A stretch of DNA of 64,000 bases from Sulfobacillus thermotolerans (GTDB lineage: Bacteria > Bacillota > Sulfobacillia > Sulfobacillales > Sulfobacillaceae), in assembly GCA_002951815.1 (NCBI GenBank), contig CP019454.1, positions 2,170,001 to 2,234,000 of the forward strand, given 5' to 3'. The notes below the pieces were generated by a model. The model was not told the DNA's origin, did not search any database, and saw only the letters and a program-made list of their open reading frames with translations. Made by a program: the position numbers and the translations under genes. Numbering within the stretch: position 1 is the first letter of the stretch; each line of letters begins with the position of its first letter. Below, piece after piece: positions 42,112 through 50,566 of the stretch.

Positions 42112-43313
42112 ACGGGGCCAAGAACGCCGCATTGCCGATTTTAGCTGCGACGGTACTGGCCACGGAACCCGTCATTTTGCATGACGTCCCGGACTTGCGG
42201 GACATTCATGTGATGATTGCCGTGCTACGGTCCTTGGGCATGACCGTAGAGAAGGCGGGACGTGACGTGTTTGTGGATCCAAGGACTCTTAATAGCTATG
42301 TGGTGCCTGCGGAATTAATGCAAGAAATGCGTGCCTCGATTTTTCTTTTAGGACCGTTATTAGCCAAATTAGGAGCTGCGGAGGCTACGCAGCCGGGGGG
42401 CTGTGCCATAGGCGACCGGCCCATTGATTTGCACTTATACGGCTTAACATCTTTAGGTGCCACAGTGCACGACGAGGGCGGACGCACTGTGCTTCGCGCC
42501 AAAAAGCTGGTGGGGAATGAAGTGCATTTTCCCTTCCCCAGTGTCGGCGCCACGGAGAACGTGCTGATGGCCGCAGCGCTGGCCGAAGGAGAAACCCGGA
42601 TTCGTAATGCGGCGATGGAACCCGAGATTGTCGACTTAGCCCAGTTTCTTGAACGCCTAGGGGCTACGGTGCGGGGGGCAGGCACACCGGACATTCGGAT
42701 TAGCGGCGCCTCGATGCTTAAAGGCGCTGAGCATACCGTCATCGGCGACCGTATTGAGGCGGCAACGTTTGTGTTGAGTACGGCCGCGGTGGGGGGCGAT
42801 ATCACGGTGAAAAACTGCCTGGTGGACCATTTGCCCGGGTTGTGGGGCCGCTTGCAAGAGATTGGGGTGATGGTCGAAGAAATTGATGCGGATACCGTTC
42901 ACATTGTCAGTGAGGGGCGTTTTAAGCCGATTCCGGTATCGGTCGCCACGGCTCCCTACCCTGGGTTTGCAACGGACTGTCAGCCCCAATTTATGAGTTT
43001 TCTGCTGGCTGTACCCGGCGTCCATTTGGTCACTGAACGTGTCTTTGAGAACCGTTTAGGCCATGCGGCTCAGTTGCGCCGAATGGGCGCGCAGATTATT
43101 GCAGACCAGCGCGTTGCCCTTATTTATGGGGGCCATCCCTTGCATGGGGCCTATGTGACCGCGCCCGACTTGCGGGCGGGAGCAGCTTTGGTGATTGGGG
43201 CCTTGAAAGCGGAGGGCGAAAGCGTGATTGCTGGACGCGAAATTATTGAACGCGGTTATGAACAGTTAGATGTGCGCCTTTCGGCTTTGGGGGCCAACAT
43301 TCAAGCCCGCTGA
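42057..43313 (+). CDS. murA: UDP-GlcNAc 1-carboxyvinyltransferase
   Basis: 418 residues, full length. Transfers enolpyruvate from PEP to UDP-GlcNAc, the first committed step. RINGAKNAALPILAA starts the protein; LLAKLGAAEATQPGGCAIGD carries the catalytic Cys (about C116, the fosfomycin target); VGATENVLMAA, MEPEIVDLAQFLERLGA and GYEQLDVRLSALGA follow. ATG 42057 lies 55 bp inside murB and gives the complete fold start, with GGGAGG about 15 nt upstream. It is the last mur gene of the cluster, followed by a 237-bp gap before ftsA where ftsQ is usually found. Confidence 0.95.
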   Translation: MGEFVVRGGKRLNGTVRINGAKNAALPILAATVLATEPVILHDVPDLRDIHVMIAVLRSLGMTVEKAGRDVFVDPRTLNSYVVPAELMQEMRASIFLLGPLLAKLGAAEATQPGGCAIGDRPIDLHLYGLTSLGATVHDEGGRTVLRAKKLVGNEVHFPFPSVGATENVLMAAALAEGETRIRNAAMEPEIVDLAQFLERLGATVRGAGTPDIRISGASMLKGAEHTVIGDRIEAATFVLSTAAVGGDITVKNCLVDHLPGLWGRLQEIGVMVEEIDADTVHIVSEGRFKPIPVSVATAPYPGFATDCQPQFMSFLLAVPGVHLVTERVFENRLGHAAQLRRMGAQIIADQRVALIYGGHPLHGAYVTAPDLRAGAALVIGALKAEGESVIAGREIIERGYEQLDVRLSALGANIQAR

Positions 43314-43365
43314 GCTTCTGCTGTGGAAATTGGTGGTATTGTTACATGATGTGCCCAAGACCTGC

Positions 43366-43371
43366 TAAGAT
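43366..43371 (+). promoter_or_regulatory. Possible extended -10 promoter for ftsA-ftsZ
   Basis: TGC followed by TAAGAT (TGn-extended -10) lies 180 bp upstream of ftsA. No strong -35 is present, though TTACAT at 43342 is 18 bp away. It may give ftsAZ its own transcript. Confidence 0.3.
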
Positions 43372-43427
43372 ATATTTGAAGAGCAAAAGAATCTTCATAG
43401 CAGCCATTGGGGACCGGGTCGACTCGG

Positions 43428-43451
43428 ACGAGCCGCCCTGCGGTGGCTCGT
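43428..43451 (+). terminator. Hairpin between murA and ftsA
   Basis: ACGAGCC and GGCTCGT (plus inner CC/GG pairs) form a stem with a short loop, followed by TAAAATTAC. It may attenuate read-through from the mur genes into ftsAZ; no T run follows, so termination is uncertain. Confidence 0.4.
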
Positions 43452-43550
43452 TAAAATTACACAATTCTTCTCAATTAATGCAGGAATATCGACGCCACAG
43501 CGAGAAAAGAAAGAGAGCAGGGTTGTCGATCATGCGACCGGAGGTGTGAT

Positions 43551-44747
43551 GTGCCTAAACGCCAACTAATGCTCGCACTAGATGTTGGAACGACAAAAGT
43601 TTCCGCATTGGTGGCTGAGGCGAGGCCTGATGGCGAATTGGCCGTATTGGGGATTGCCGCGACTCCTGTTGTCGGAATGCGTCGCGGGTTGGTTTTTGAG
43701 GTGGAGCGCGTCGCCTTAGCGATTCGCGATGCGGCTAACCGTGCGAACAGCATGGCGGGGAGCGACCTTACGCAGGCGGCTGTGGCCATTAATGGCGATC
43801 ACCTCACCATCACACCGGGACAGGCCAAAGTTTCGTTGAAATCAGGGGTTATTCGCGACGAAGACATGCAGCGTGTACTGGAACGCGCCGCCCATGTGGA
43901 GCTTGGGGCCGGCCGTGAGGTGGTGCGTGTCATTCGGCGGGGGATAGCCGTAGATGGGTTTCGCGGCGTCGCCGATCCCCAAGGCATGGTCGCTCACACC
44001 CTAGAGGCGGACGTGTTTGTGGTCACGGGATTGTCGACTGTTATTCGCAATTTGCGCCATGTGGTCAACATGGCGGGACTTCAACCTTTAGAACTCATTC
44101 CCGCTCCGGAGGCGTCAGCGTTGGCGGTGCTGAGCGCGGAAGAAAAGCAAGTCGGTGTGGTGCATCTTGATGTTGGGGGTGGTACCACCGGCGTGTCTGT
44201 TTACCGTTCAGGGCAACTGGAGTACTTTGGCGTCATCCCTTTAGGGGGCGAGTCTATCACCTCAGACTTGTCCGTTGGCTTGGGCGTCGTCGCGACGCAA
44301 GCTGAAAGGCTCAAACTGGAGCATGCAGCCGTGGCGTCGGAACGCGAAGGGACGCTGGAAGTGCGGGCGGTGAGCGGACAGTCGGTGAAGCTGATCCCCA
44401 TTAAAGAAATGCAAGAAATTGTCGCCGCCCGGGTCGATGAGTGGACCGATTATGTCGAACAGCACTTGCAGCGTATTGAATGGACCAAAGGTCCCGCCGC
44501 GGGGGTGGTGATGACAGGCGGTGGCGCGTTGCTCAAAGGGTTGGGCCCATATCTGGAAACACGTTGGGGATGGCCCGTGCGTCTTGGAACGCCTATAGGC
44601 CTTGGCGGATTGTCCGATCTGTCACGCAGTCCTGGCTACGCCACGGTGGTTGGGGTGGCAAAGGCCATGGCTTCACATGAACAGTCACGCACCGTGGAGT
44701 CACCATGGCAACGAGTGGTACAATTTTGGGTTAATTTGTGGAAATAA
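43551..44747 (+). CDS. ftsA: Cell division protein FtsA
   Basis: 398 residues, an actin-fold protein that binds ATP and tethers FtsZ to the membrane. LALDVGTTKVSALVAE (phosphate 1), LDVGGGTTGVSVYRSGQLEY (phosphate 2) and VVMTGGGALLKGLGPYLE (adenosine motif) are present, with the 1C subdomain (about 85-165) typical of FtsA. The carboxy end WQRVVQFWVNLWK is the amphipathic membrane-targeting helix. GGAGGTG precedes GTG 43551. It is directly followed by ftsZ with a 33-bp gap. Confidence 0.95.
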   Translation: MPKRQLMLALDVGTTKVSALVAEARPDGELAVLGIAATPVVGMRRGLVFEVERVALAIRDAANRANSMAGSDLTQAAVAINGDHLTITPGQAKVSLKSGVIRDEDMQRVLERAAHVELGAGREVVRVIRRGIAVDGFRGVADPQGMVAHTLEADVFVVTGLSTVIRNLRHVVNMAGLQPLELIPAPEASALAVLSAEEKQVGVVHLDVGGGTTGVSVYRSGQLEYFGVIPLGGESITSDLSVGLGVVATQAERLKLEHAAVASEREGTLEVRAVSGQSVKLIPIKEMQEIVAARVDEWTDYVEQHLQRIEWTKGPAAGVVMTGGGALLKGLGPYLETRWGWPVRLGTPIGLGGLSDLSRSPGYATVVGVAKAMASHEQSRTVESPWQRVVQFWVNLWK

Positions 44748-44780
44748 CTGAGCGGATGCGTCAGACAGGGAGGATTTTGC

Positions 44781-45848
44781 ATGCTGGAATTTGATCAGTC
44801 GGATGAAAATTTTGCGGTTATTAAGGTGGTCGGAGTCGGCGGGGGCGGGACGAATGCGGTCAACCGGATGATTCATGCGGGCCTTAAAGGGGTCGAGTTC
44901 ATTGCGATTAATACGGACGCGCAGGCGCTTGCGTTGTCGATGGCTCCGACCCGCTTGCAAATTGGCACCAAACTGACCAAGGGGCTGGGAGCGGGGGCGA
45001 ATCCGGATATTGGATCGAAAGCGGCCGAGGAAAGTCGGGAAATGATTGCGGATGCGCTCAAAGGGGCAGACATGGTCTTTATTACGGCCGGGATGGGCGG
45101 TGGAACGGGAACTGGAGCTGCGCCGATTGTGGCGGAAGTTGCCAAAGAAGTCGGCGCGTTAGCGGTGGGGGTCGTCACCAAGCCTTTTACGTTTGAAGGC
45201 CGCAGGCGGCAAAATTTCGCCGAAAAGGGCGCAGCCACATTGAAGGCCAAGGTGGATACGTTAATCACGATACCCAATGACCGGTTGTTGCAAGTGGTCG
45301 AGAAACGTACGTCGATTATGGAAGCCTTCCGCATCGCCGACGACGTCTTGCGTCAAGGGGTTCAGGGCATTTCCGACTTGATTGCGGTGCCGGGTCTCAT
45401 TAACTTGGACTTTGCTGATGTCAAGACCATTATGTCGGAAATGGGTTCAGCGCTGATGGGCGTAGGGGTGAGCCAAGGCGAAAACCGAGCCGCCGCGGCT
45501 GCTAAAGCGGCAATTTCGAGTCCTTTGCTCGAAACCAGCATCGATGGCGCACGCGGAGTGTTGCTGAATATCACAGGCGGCAGCGACTTAGCGCTTTTTG
45601 AAGTGAATGAGGCGGCGGAAATTGTCATTCAAGCCGCAGATCCCGAAGCCAATATCATCTTCGGCGCGGTGATTGACGAGACGTTGAAAGACGAGGTACG
45701 TGTGACGGTGATTGCGACAGGCTTCTCGGGCGATCGCATGGTGCCCAGACCCGATCCGGAGTTGCGTGAACGCGAGGAAGTAGAAATTAAGCCCTTTGCC
45801 AACAATGATGACCTTGATATTCCAGCCTTTTTACGGCGTCGTAACTAG
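44781..45848 (+). CDS. ftsZ: Cell division protein FtsZ
   Basis: 355 residues, the tubulin homologue that forms the division ring. [41 protein letters not shown] (GTP-binding tubulin signature) and [13 protein letters not shown] (the T7 catalytic loop) are intact. The carboxy-terminal [13 protein letters not shown] matches the conserved peptide that binds FtsA and SepF; the linker before it is short (about 30 residues). GGGAGG precedes ATG 44781. A strong terminator 16 bp after the stop ends the dcw cluster. Confidence 0.97.
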   Translation: MLEFDQSDENFAVIKVVGVGGGGTNAVNRMIHAGLKGVEFIAINTDAQALALSMAPTRLQIGTKLTKGLGAGANPDIGSKAAEESREMIADALKGADMVFITAGMGGGTGTGAAPIVAEVAKEVGALAVGVVTKPFTFEGRRRQNFAEKGAATLKAKVDTLITIPNDRLLQVVEKRTSIMEAFRIADDVLRQGVQGISDLIAVPGLINLDFADVKTIMSEMGSALMGVGVSQGENRAAAAAKAAISSPLLETSIDGARGVLLNITGGSDLALFEVNEAAEIVIQAADPEANIIFGAVIDETLKDEVRVTVIATGFSGDRMVPRPDPELREREEVEIKPFANNDDLDIPAFLRRRN

Positions 45849-45864
45849 CACCTCAGCATCGATT

Positions 45865-45893
45865 CCGCCTCTTAGACAAGAGGCGGTTTTTTT
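45865..45893 (+). terminator. Strong Rho-independent terminator of the dcw cluster
   Basis: CCGCCTCTT and AAGAGGCGG form a perfect 9-bp stem with a 4-nt loop (45865-45886), followed by seven T residues. It lies 16 bp past the ftsZ stop. Confidence 0.95.
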
Positions 45894-45924
45894 GTCGGCA
45901 ACTTTCTGGGACACCCCAACGGAA

Positions 45925-45957
45925 ATGACATGCTTTGCACCCTTTGCTTTTTAGAAT
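45925..45957 (+). promoter_or_regulatory. Possible long-spacer spoIIG-type promoter
   Basis: ATGACA (45925-45930) and TAGAAT (45952-45957) are separated by 21 bp. The Bacillus subtilis spoIIG promoter also has an unusually long (22-bp) spacer and needs Spo0A. A TGTCGGC at 45893-45899 is a degenerate 0A-box candidate. This is suggestive only. Confidence 0.3.
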
Positions 45958-46037
45958 AGCAGGTGTCAGACATACCCGGCTCATCTGCGGCATATCCATC
46001 AGATAGGTCGAGGTGAAGACGGAAAGGGGATGAGCCT

Positions 46038-46916
46038 ATGGTCAGCGCGGTGGGCACGCTCGTAGTGAGTTATGCGATGGACTGGTCATTATTGCGGCTG
46101 ACCATAGTGTTGATGGACCGAAAGCCCCGGCGCTGGCGCCTCGGCTTAGGGGCCGTAGTGGGGACGTTGCCGACATTGTGGGTGTTACTCCAGCAAAATC
46201 TCTATGCGGTGCCATGGGAGCTCCTCATCTTGTGGCCCTTAGGCATGCTGTGGCTGGCCGTGCCGCGGTTTCCTTGGCGGCTTTGGGCCCGGGCCTATCT
46301 GATTTTCGCGGGCGTAACGGTGTTGGCTGGTGGTATCGCGCTGGTTATCTTGACATGGCTGGGTCAGTGGCTTCCCGGCATTCCTCACTGGCTGCTGTTG
46401 GGGCTCAGTGTCCCGGCTGTTCTGTGGGGCATGGGCCATTTAATTCCTCGCCCCCGGATGCGCCAATATCTTGGACAGGCGCAAAAAGGCGAGGTGTCTG
46501 TGACACTGAATGGGAGTACGCTGACTCTTCCGTGTTTATGGGATTCTGGCAACCAGATGCGTGACCCGGTTTTGCGCCGGCCCGTCATTGTTATGGAAAT
46601 CAGCCAGGCCATTGAATGGCTGCCTCCGGAAGTCCTGGCATGGGTGACGGCCTGTGCGTCCGGCCGACAAGACCCGGTGCCGAGTAAATGGCAAGGGCGG
46701 CTCGGTACCGTTTTTTATCAATCCATCGGTGGCACCGGCATTTTGCCGGTGGTGGCACTTGAGGAGGCCAAGGGACAATTTCAAGGCCGATGGTACCGGT
46801 TGCAGCCGGTTGCGTTGGCGTTTACGCCTCAAAGTGTGTCGAGTGACCATTCCTACCGTGCCTTAGTTTCGCCTGACTGTATTATTACCATAAACCAAGA
46901 AGGGGTGGGTGCATGA
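46038..46916 (+). CDS. spoIIGA: Sporulation sigma-E processing protease SpoIIGA
   Basis: 292 residues. Five hydrophobic segments in the first 140 residues form the membrane domain; the carboxy-terminal domain is an aspartic-protease fold with [20 protein letters not shown] (Asp about 169 in D-S-G-N, the catalytic motif). In the mother cell SpoIIGA, triggered by SpoIIR from the forespore, cleaves pro-SigE. Sequence conservation is otherwise low, as is normal for the family, but position directly before sigE settles the call. GGAAAGGGG precedes ATG 46038. Its stop overlaps sigE by 4 bp. Confidence 0.92.
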   Translation: MVSAVGTLVVSYAMDWSLLRLTIVLMDRKPRRWRLGLGAVVGTLPTLWVLLQQNLYAVPWELLILWPLGMLWLAVPRFPWRLWARAYLIFAGVTVLAGGIALVILTWLGQWLPGIPHWLLLGLSVPAVLWGMGHLIPRPRMRQYLGQAQKGEVSVTLNGSTLTLPCLWDSGNQMRDPVLRRPVIVMEISQAIEWLPPEVLAWVTACASGRQDPVPSKWQGRLGTVFYQSIGGTGILPVVALEEAKGQFQGRWYRLQPVALAFTPQSVSSDHSYRALVSPDCIITINQEGVGA

Positions 46917-47656
46917 TTGCACAATGGCAACCAAAACCCAAGGCCTCATGGCTAATACGGGTGAGAGCGCAGCTCTTGATGCTGCTCGGGCTGGAAGAAG
47001 CCAACCCGGAAGTTCATTATGTCGGGTCCAGTGAAGCGTTGCCGCCTCCCCTTACCGGAGATGAAGAGGCTAATCTGCTGCATTTACTGGGATCGGGCGA
47101 GGACAGTGTCCGCTCTGTTCTCATTGAACGGAATTTACGGCTTGTGGTCTACATTGCCCGCAAATTTGAAAATACCGGGATTGGGATAGAGGATTTGGTT
47201 TCAATTGGGGCCATTGGACTGATAAAGGCGGTCAATACGTTTGATGTGGAAAAGAAAATTAAGCTGGCCACATATGCCTCGAAATGCATTGAAAACGAAA
47301 TTTTGATGTATTTGCGCCGCAACTCGCGGACACGGTCTGAGGTCTCTTTTGATGAGCCCTTGAACGTGGATTGGGACGGCAATGAGCTCTTGTTATCGGA
47401 CGTCTTGGGTACCGAAAACGACATTATTTATAAGCGGTTAGAGGATGAAGTCGACCGCACGATGTTAAAAAGAGCACTGAGCAAACTCAATGCCCGCGAG
47501 CGCAGGATTATGGAACTGCGTTTTGGCCTCATGGATGGCTACGAGCGGACGCAAAAAGAGGTGGCGGATTCATTAGGCATCAGCCAATCGTATATTTCCC
47601 GTCTCGAAAAGCGCATTATTAAACGGCTGCGTAAGGAATTTTACCGCATGGAATAA
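46913..47656 (+). CDS. sigE: Mother-cell sporulation sigma factor SigE
   Basis: 247 residues, full length. An amphipathic pro-sequence (about residues 1-35) precedes the conserved [13 protein letters not shown] processing region, where pro-SigE is cut by SpoIIGA. Region 2 ([38 protein letters not shown]) and region 4 ([20 protein letters not shown], the helix-turn-helix) are almost identical to SigE of other spore formers. It directs early mother-cell genes. The ATG overlaps the spoIIGA stop, so the two are co-translated. A terminator follows. Confidence 0.97.
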   Translation: MIAQWQPKPKASWLIRVRAQLLMLLGLEEANPEVHYVGSSEALPPPLTGDEEANLLHLLGSGEDSVRSVLIERNLRLVVYIARKFENTGIGIEDLVSIGAIGLIKAVNTFDVEKKIKLATYASKCIENEILMYLRRNSRTRSEVSFDEPLNVDWDGNELLLSDVLGTENDIIYKRLEDEVDRTMLKRALSKLNARERRIMELRFGLMDGYERTQKEVADSLGISQSYISRLEKRIIKRLRKEFYRME

Positions 47657-47675
47657 CGACATCCTGCCCCGAGCA

Positions 47676-47715
47676 AGCCCCGGAAGCCAATTATTGGCAA
47701 ATTCCGGGGCTTTTT
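47676..47715 (+). terminator. Rho-independent terminator after sigE
   Basis: AGCCCCGGAA (47676-47685) and TTCCGGGGCT (47702-47711) form a 10-bp stem with an internal GCCAA/TTGGC extension, followed by TTTTTG. It separates spoIIGA-sigE from sigG. Confidence 0.92.
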
Positions 47716-47791
47716 GTATATCCTCACTCGCGTTTGGTGATACTGCCATTGTGAAGATGAAGGATGAAAGCTCCGGGGAGGGGTTAGGGTC

Positions 47792-48565
47792 GTGCCACTG
47801 AATAAAGTTGAAATCCCTGGTGTCAATACGGCGAAATTACCGGTGTTGGGCAATGTCAAAATGCGAGAACTCTTTAAAAATATGCAAGCGGGTGACGAGT
47901 CCGCACGCGATGAACTGATTAATGGCAATCTGCGCTTAGTCTTGAGTGTCATTCAGCGCTTTCAAAACCGCGGCGAGCATAGTGATGACTTGTTTCAAGT
48001 GGGCTGCATTGGCCTTATGAAAGCCATAGACAACTTTGACTTAGGTCAAAACGTGAAGTTTTCCACGTATGCTGTGCCGATGATTATTGGGGAAATCCGG
48101 CGTTATCTGCGCGACAACAATCCGATTCGCGTCAGCCGTTCGCTCCGCGACATTGCTTACAAAGCTTTGCAAGTGCGAGATGGATTGGTCCACCGCTATT
48201 CGAAAGAGCCGACGATTAGTGAGATCGCCGAAGAATTAAGTGTGCCGCGTGAAGAAGTGCTGTATGCCTTGGATGCTATTCAAGAACCGGTATCGCTGTT
48301 TGAGCCCATTTATCATGACGGCGGCGATCCGATTTTTGTGATGGACCAAATCAGTGATGAAAAAAATCATGACCGCAATTGGCTGGAAAGTTTAGCGATT
48401 CGCGAAGCCATGCGGCGGTTGAATGACCGAGAAAAGTTAATTTTGACGATGCGCTTCTTTGACGGAAAGACGCAAATGGAAGTGGCTGACGAAATTGGCA
48501 TCAGCCAAGCACAAGTGTCGCGCCTGGAAAAGGCGGCGTTGACGCACATGAGGAAGTACATCTGA
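47792..48565 (+). CDS. sigG: Forespore sporulation sigma factor SigG
   Basis: 257 residues, full length. NKVEIPGVNTAKLPVL is the SigG-specific amino terminus (contains the anti-sigma Gin/SpoIIAB-contact region); region 2 (GNLRLVLSVIQRFQNRGEHS, STYAVPMIIGEIRRYLRDNN) and region 4 (KTQMEVADEIGISQAQVSRL) are canonical. It directs late forespore genes. GTG 47792 follows GGGAGGGG. The sigE-sigG order is as in Bacillus. Unlike there, spoIIR is fused into the same transcription unit (TGATG overlap). Confidence 0.97.
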   Translation: MPLNKVEIPGVNTAKLPVLGNVKMRELFKNMQAGDESARDELINGNLRLVLSVIQRFQNRGEHSDDLFQVGCIGLMKAIDNFDLGQNVKFSTYAVPMIIGEIRRYLRDNNPIRVSRSLRDIAYKALQVRDGLVHRYSKEPTISEIAEELSVPREEVLYALDAIQEPVSLFEPIYHDGGDPIFVMDQISDEKNHDRNWLESLAIREAMRRLNDREKLILTMRFFDGKTQMEVADEIGISQAQVSRLEKAALTHMRKYI

Positions 48566-49236
48566 TGTGGGTGAAACAGATTGCGCTGAGTTTTTTGGCC
48601 ATGGGATTTTTATGGAGTATTGCGCCCGTCACACCGCAAGGCCATACGGCTTTGGCAGGTACGACGACGCAGGCGATTACCCCGCCCCCCGTCATTCGGT
48701 TTCGGGTCATTGCCAATTCGGACAACCCCGTGGATCAAGCCGTGAAACTCGATGTGCGCGATAGGGTGCTAGCGGTCTTAGATCCGCTTTTAACCCACGC
48801 GCATGATAAAGAGCAGGCTGCAGCCATCTTATCGCACCATATTGCCCAAGTAACGGAAGCAGCCGATGCGGTGTTGGCAGCTCATCATGTGACCTATCAC
48901 GCACATGTTCGCTTAACGACGACAGAATTTCCTACGAAAGCATATGGCAGCTGGGTCTTGCCCGCTGGGCGCTATGAGGCATTATTGGTGGTCTTAGGAC
49001 ACGGAGCTGGGCATAATTGGTGGTGCGTGTTGTTTCCCTCATTGTGCTTCATCGACATGAGCAACGCGGTGGCTATTCCGGCTGCTGCCGCGATGCAGAC
49101 ATCACCGGCTAATCCGGTCACGGTCCCGGCTGTGCCGGTGAAATTACCACCGCCCGTGCCTCATCACCCCCATGGGGCCATTCATGTGTCGTGGCGCTTG
49201 CCCCATATTGTCAATCATCTCCTGGCTTGGTTTTAA
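48565..49236 (+). CDS. spoIIR: Stage II sporulation protein R (SpoIIR)
   Basis: 223 residues. A signal-type hydrophobic start (IALSFLAMGFLWSIAPV) exports it from the forespore; the mature part has the family motifs IRFRVIANSDNPVDQAVKLD, VRDRVL, EFPTKAYGSWVLPAGRYEAL and GHNWWCVLFPSLCF with two conserved Cys. SpoIIR crosses the forespore membrane and activates SpoIIGA. Residues after about 175 form a Pro/Ala-rich tail longer than in many relatives. ATG 48565 overlaps the sigG stop (TGATG). A location next to sigG and spoIIGA differs from Bacillus, where spoIIR is elsewhere. Confidence 0.92.
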   Translation: MWVKQIALSFLAMGFLWSIAPVTPQGHTALAGTTTQAITPPPVIRFRVIANSDNPVDQAVKLDVRDRVLAVLDPLLTHAHDKEQAAAILSHHIAQVTEAADAVLAAHHVTYHAHVRLTTTEFPTKAYGSWVLPAGRYEALLVVLGHGAGHNWWCVLFPSLCFIDMSNAVAIPAAAAMQTSPANPVTVPAVPVKLPPPVPHHPHGAIHVSWRLPHIVNHLLAWF

Positions 49237-49300
49237 GAGGTAGTGGGGAATTCGTCTAGCGTCCGCCGGTGCGACATAAGGTATAACGGGGGGATGCCTG

Positions 49301-49555
49301 GTGGTTAAGACCTCTGCACTGCGGACGAAGGATGTTATCAACATTGTTGATGGGCGGCGAATGGGTTTCATCGGCGATTTGGAGCTGGATTTAGAAGGAG
49401 GACGCCTGAAGGCCGTTGTCATTTTGGGTGCCAGCCACCTTTTGGGCCTGTTTGGACGGGAGCGTGACACGGTGATCCCTTGGGATCAGATCCGCAAAAT
49501 CGGTGAGGACGTTATTTTGGTAGAAATTGATCAATATCACGCCCAAGACATATGA
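49301..49555 (+). CDS. ylmC: YlmC/YmxH-family PRC-barrel sporulation protein
   Basis: 84 residues, the size of the YlmC/YmxH family. RTKDVINIVDGRRMGFIGDL, ELDLEGGRLKAVVILG and VIPWDQIRKIGEDVILVEI form a PRC-barrel beta domain. These small proteins are common in spore formers next to sigG; their role is unknown, although RNA or protein binding has been suggested for PRC barrels in general. GGGGGG lies upstream of GTG 49301. The stop codon overlaps the terminator stem. Confidence 0.85.
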   Translation: MVKTSALRTKDVINIVDGRRMGFIGDLELDLEGGRLKAVVILGASHLLGLFGRERDTVIPWDQIRKIGEDVILVEIDQYHAQDI

Positions 49556-49579
49556 AGCGCCTCGTCAGAGGCGCTTTTT
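49555..49579 (+). terminator. Rho-independent terminator after ylmC
   Basis: AAGCGCCTC and GAGGCGCTT form a perfect 9-bp stem with a 4-nt loop and are followed by TTT (five T in all). The stem begins at the last base of the ylmC stop codon. Confidence 0.92.
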
Positions 49580-49795
49580 GTCCTTAGATAAAGCACGTCA
49601 GAGAGAGGGTATTAGGCCTAAGGTGGTTGCCGATAAGACCTTCACGAAATGGCCAGCCAAAGAAGCAGTGACCGGGTAAACTGCGCTCCTCCAATACCTA
49701 ATTTCGCCTACGTTAAGACGCTCATTGGATACTGCCATAGTGCTTTCCTACAACATTCATTGGGCCTGCTCAGCAATATGGCAGCAATCTCAAGC

Positions 49796-50353
49796 CTAAG
49801 CCGCTAAAATAACCATGACCGTAATAATGGCAAACTGAGCTAAGGCTTGGACGGTGACACCTACTCTGTAAGCCGCCATGCGGCGCTGAAGAAGTTGAGC
49901 TTGCTCTCGTGTAGGCGGAGTACCTGATCTCATCATGCGGTAGATTTGATAGTTGGTTGGGAGAAGAAACCCAAATCCTTGTATAGTCAGCACGGCTACA
50001 ATAACTGCGGCAAAAATTAGCGGGATAGGCCATGGATGTCCCGGAATGATGTCTTTCATCTGGTGCGCTAAGAACCATCCCGCGGTTCCGGTTGTCATAG
50101 CCGAAATAGGCAATATCCAGAACACCTTGGGAAACAAGGAGGTCAGTACGGGTTTCCGGGCCTCAATGGGCAATTTCTGTAGGATTGGGCCAAGCACGAG
50201 GCCCATAAAGATTTCTGTTCCTGTCCATAGGATTGCGGGCATCACATGGCTGTAGTACAACAACGTCTGATTTTGAGTCAACATCGCGACGAAAAAAGCT
50301 AGAGGAAATAGTAACACCGACCACACCGTTCCTAATCCTTGCTTAAGGGTCAT
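49796..50353 (-). CDS. Integral membrane protein (CopD/DUF-type four-helix)
   Basis: 185 residues with four clear membrane helices at about 12-32, 38-58, 76-98 and 105-130, then a charged cytoplasmic segment (REQAQLLQRRMAAYR) and a fifth helix (about 158-182). HVMPAILWTGTEIFMGLVLGP, with His and Trp in a helix followed by a conserved Pro, resembles CopD-like or DUF2269-type proteins, some of which bind heme. The family cannot be fixed. ATG 50353 lacks a strong ribosome site. It stands alone, converging on ylmC. Confidence 0.6.
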   Translation of the reverse strand: MTLKQGLGTVWSVLLFPLAFFVAMLTQNQTLLYYSHVMPAILWTGTEIFMGLVLGPILQKLPIEARKPVLTSLFPKVFWILPISAMTTGTAGWFLAHQMKDIIPGHPWPIPLIFAAVIVAVLTIQGFGFLLPTNYQIYRMMRSGTPPTREQAQLLQRRMAAYRVGVTVQALAQFAIITVMVILAA

Positions 50354-50529
50354 AATAAAGTTTTCCCTTCTGGTTTTTTACATCAGTTTGGGCGACGAGG
50401 ACTGCTATGTCATGCGTTAAATAAATTTCCATTTAATACTATACAGAAGAAAAGGTGCTGTGCACCATTGATTGGGTGCACGGAGTTATCGATTACGAGG
50501 AGAACCGACCAGATCTCAGCAACGTAGGC

Positions 50530-50557
50530 AGGGGCGCTGCATTCTTGCGGCGCCCCT
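50530..50557. terminator. Hairpin downstream of the lectin/pore-former gene
   Basis: AGGGGCGC (50530-50537) and GCGCCCCT (50550-50557) form an 8-bp GC-rich stem; GC and GC extend it around an ATTCTT loop. It lies 10 bp past the stop of the minus-strand gene at 50567. No T run follows. Confidence 0.55.
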
Positions 50558-50566
50558 CGTAGATTA

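Noticed and set aside
42296-42805. A long antisense frame inside murA
   Set aside because: Mirror image of a highly conserved coding gene; a shadow frame caused by codon bias.
43346-43549. A 67-codon frame at the place where ftsQ is usually found
   Set aside because: Too short, no membrane helix or POTRA-like pattern, and it contains the hairpin at 43428-43451.
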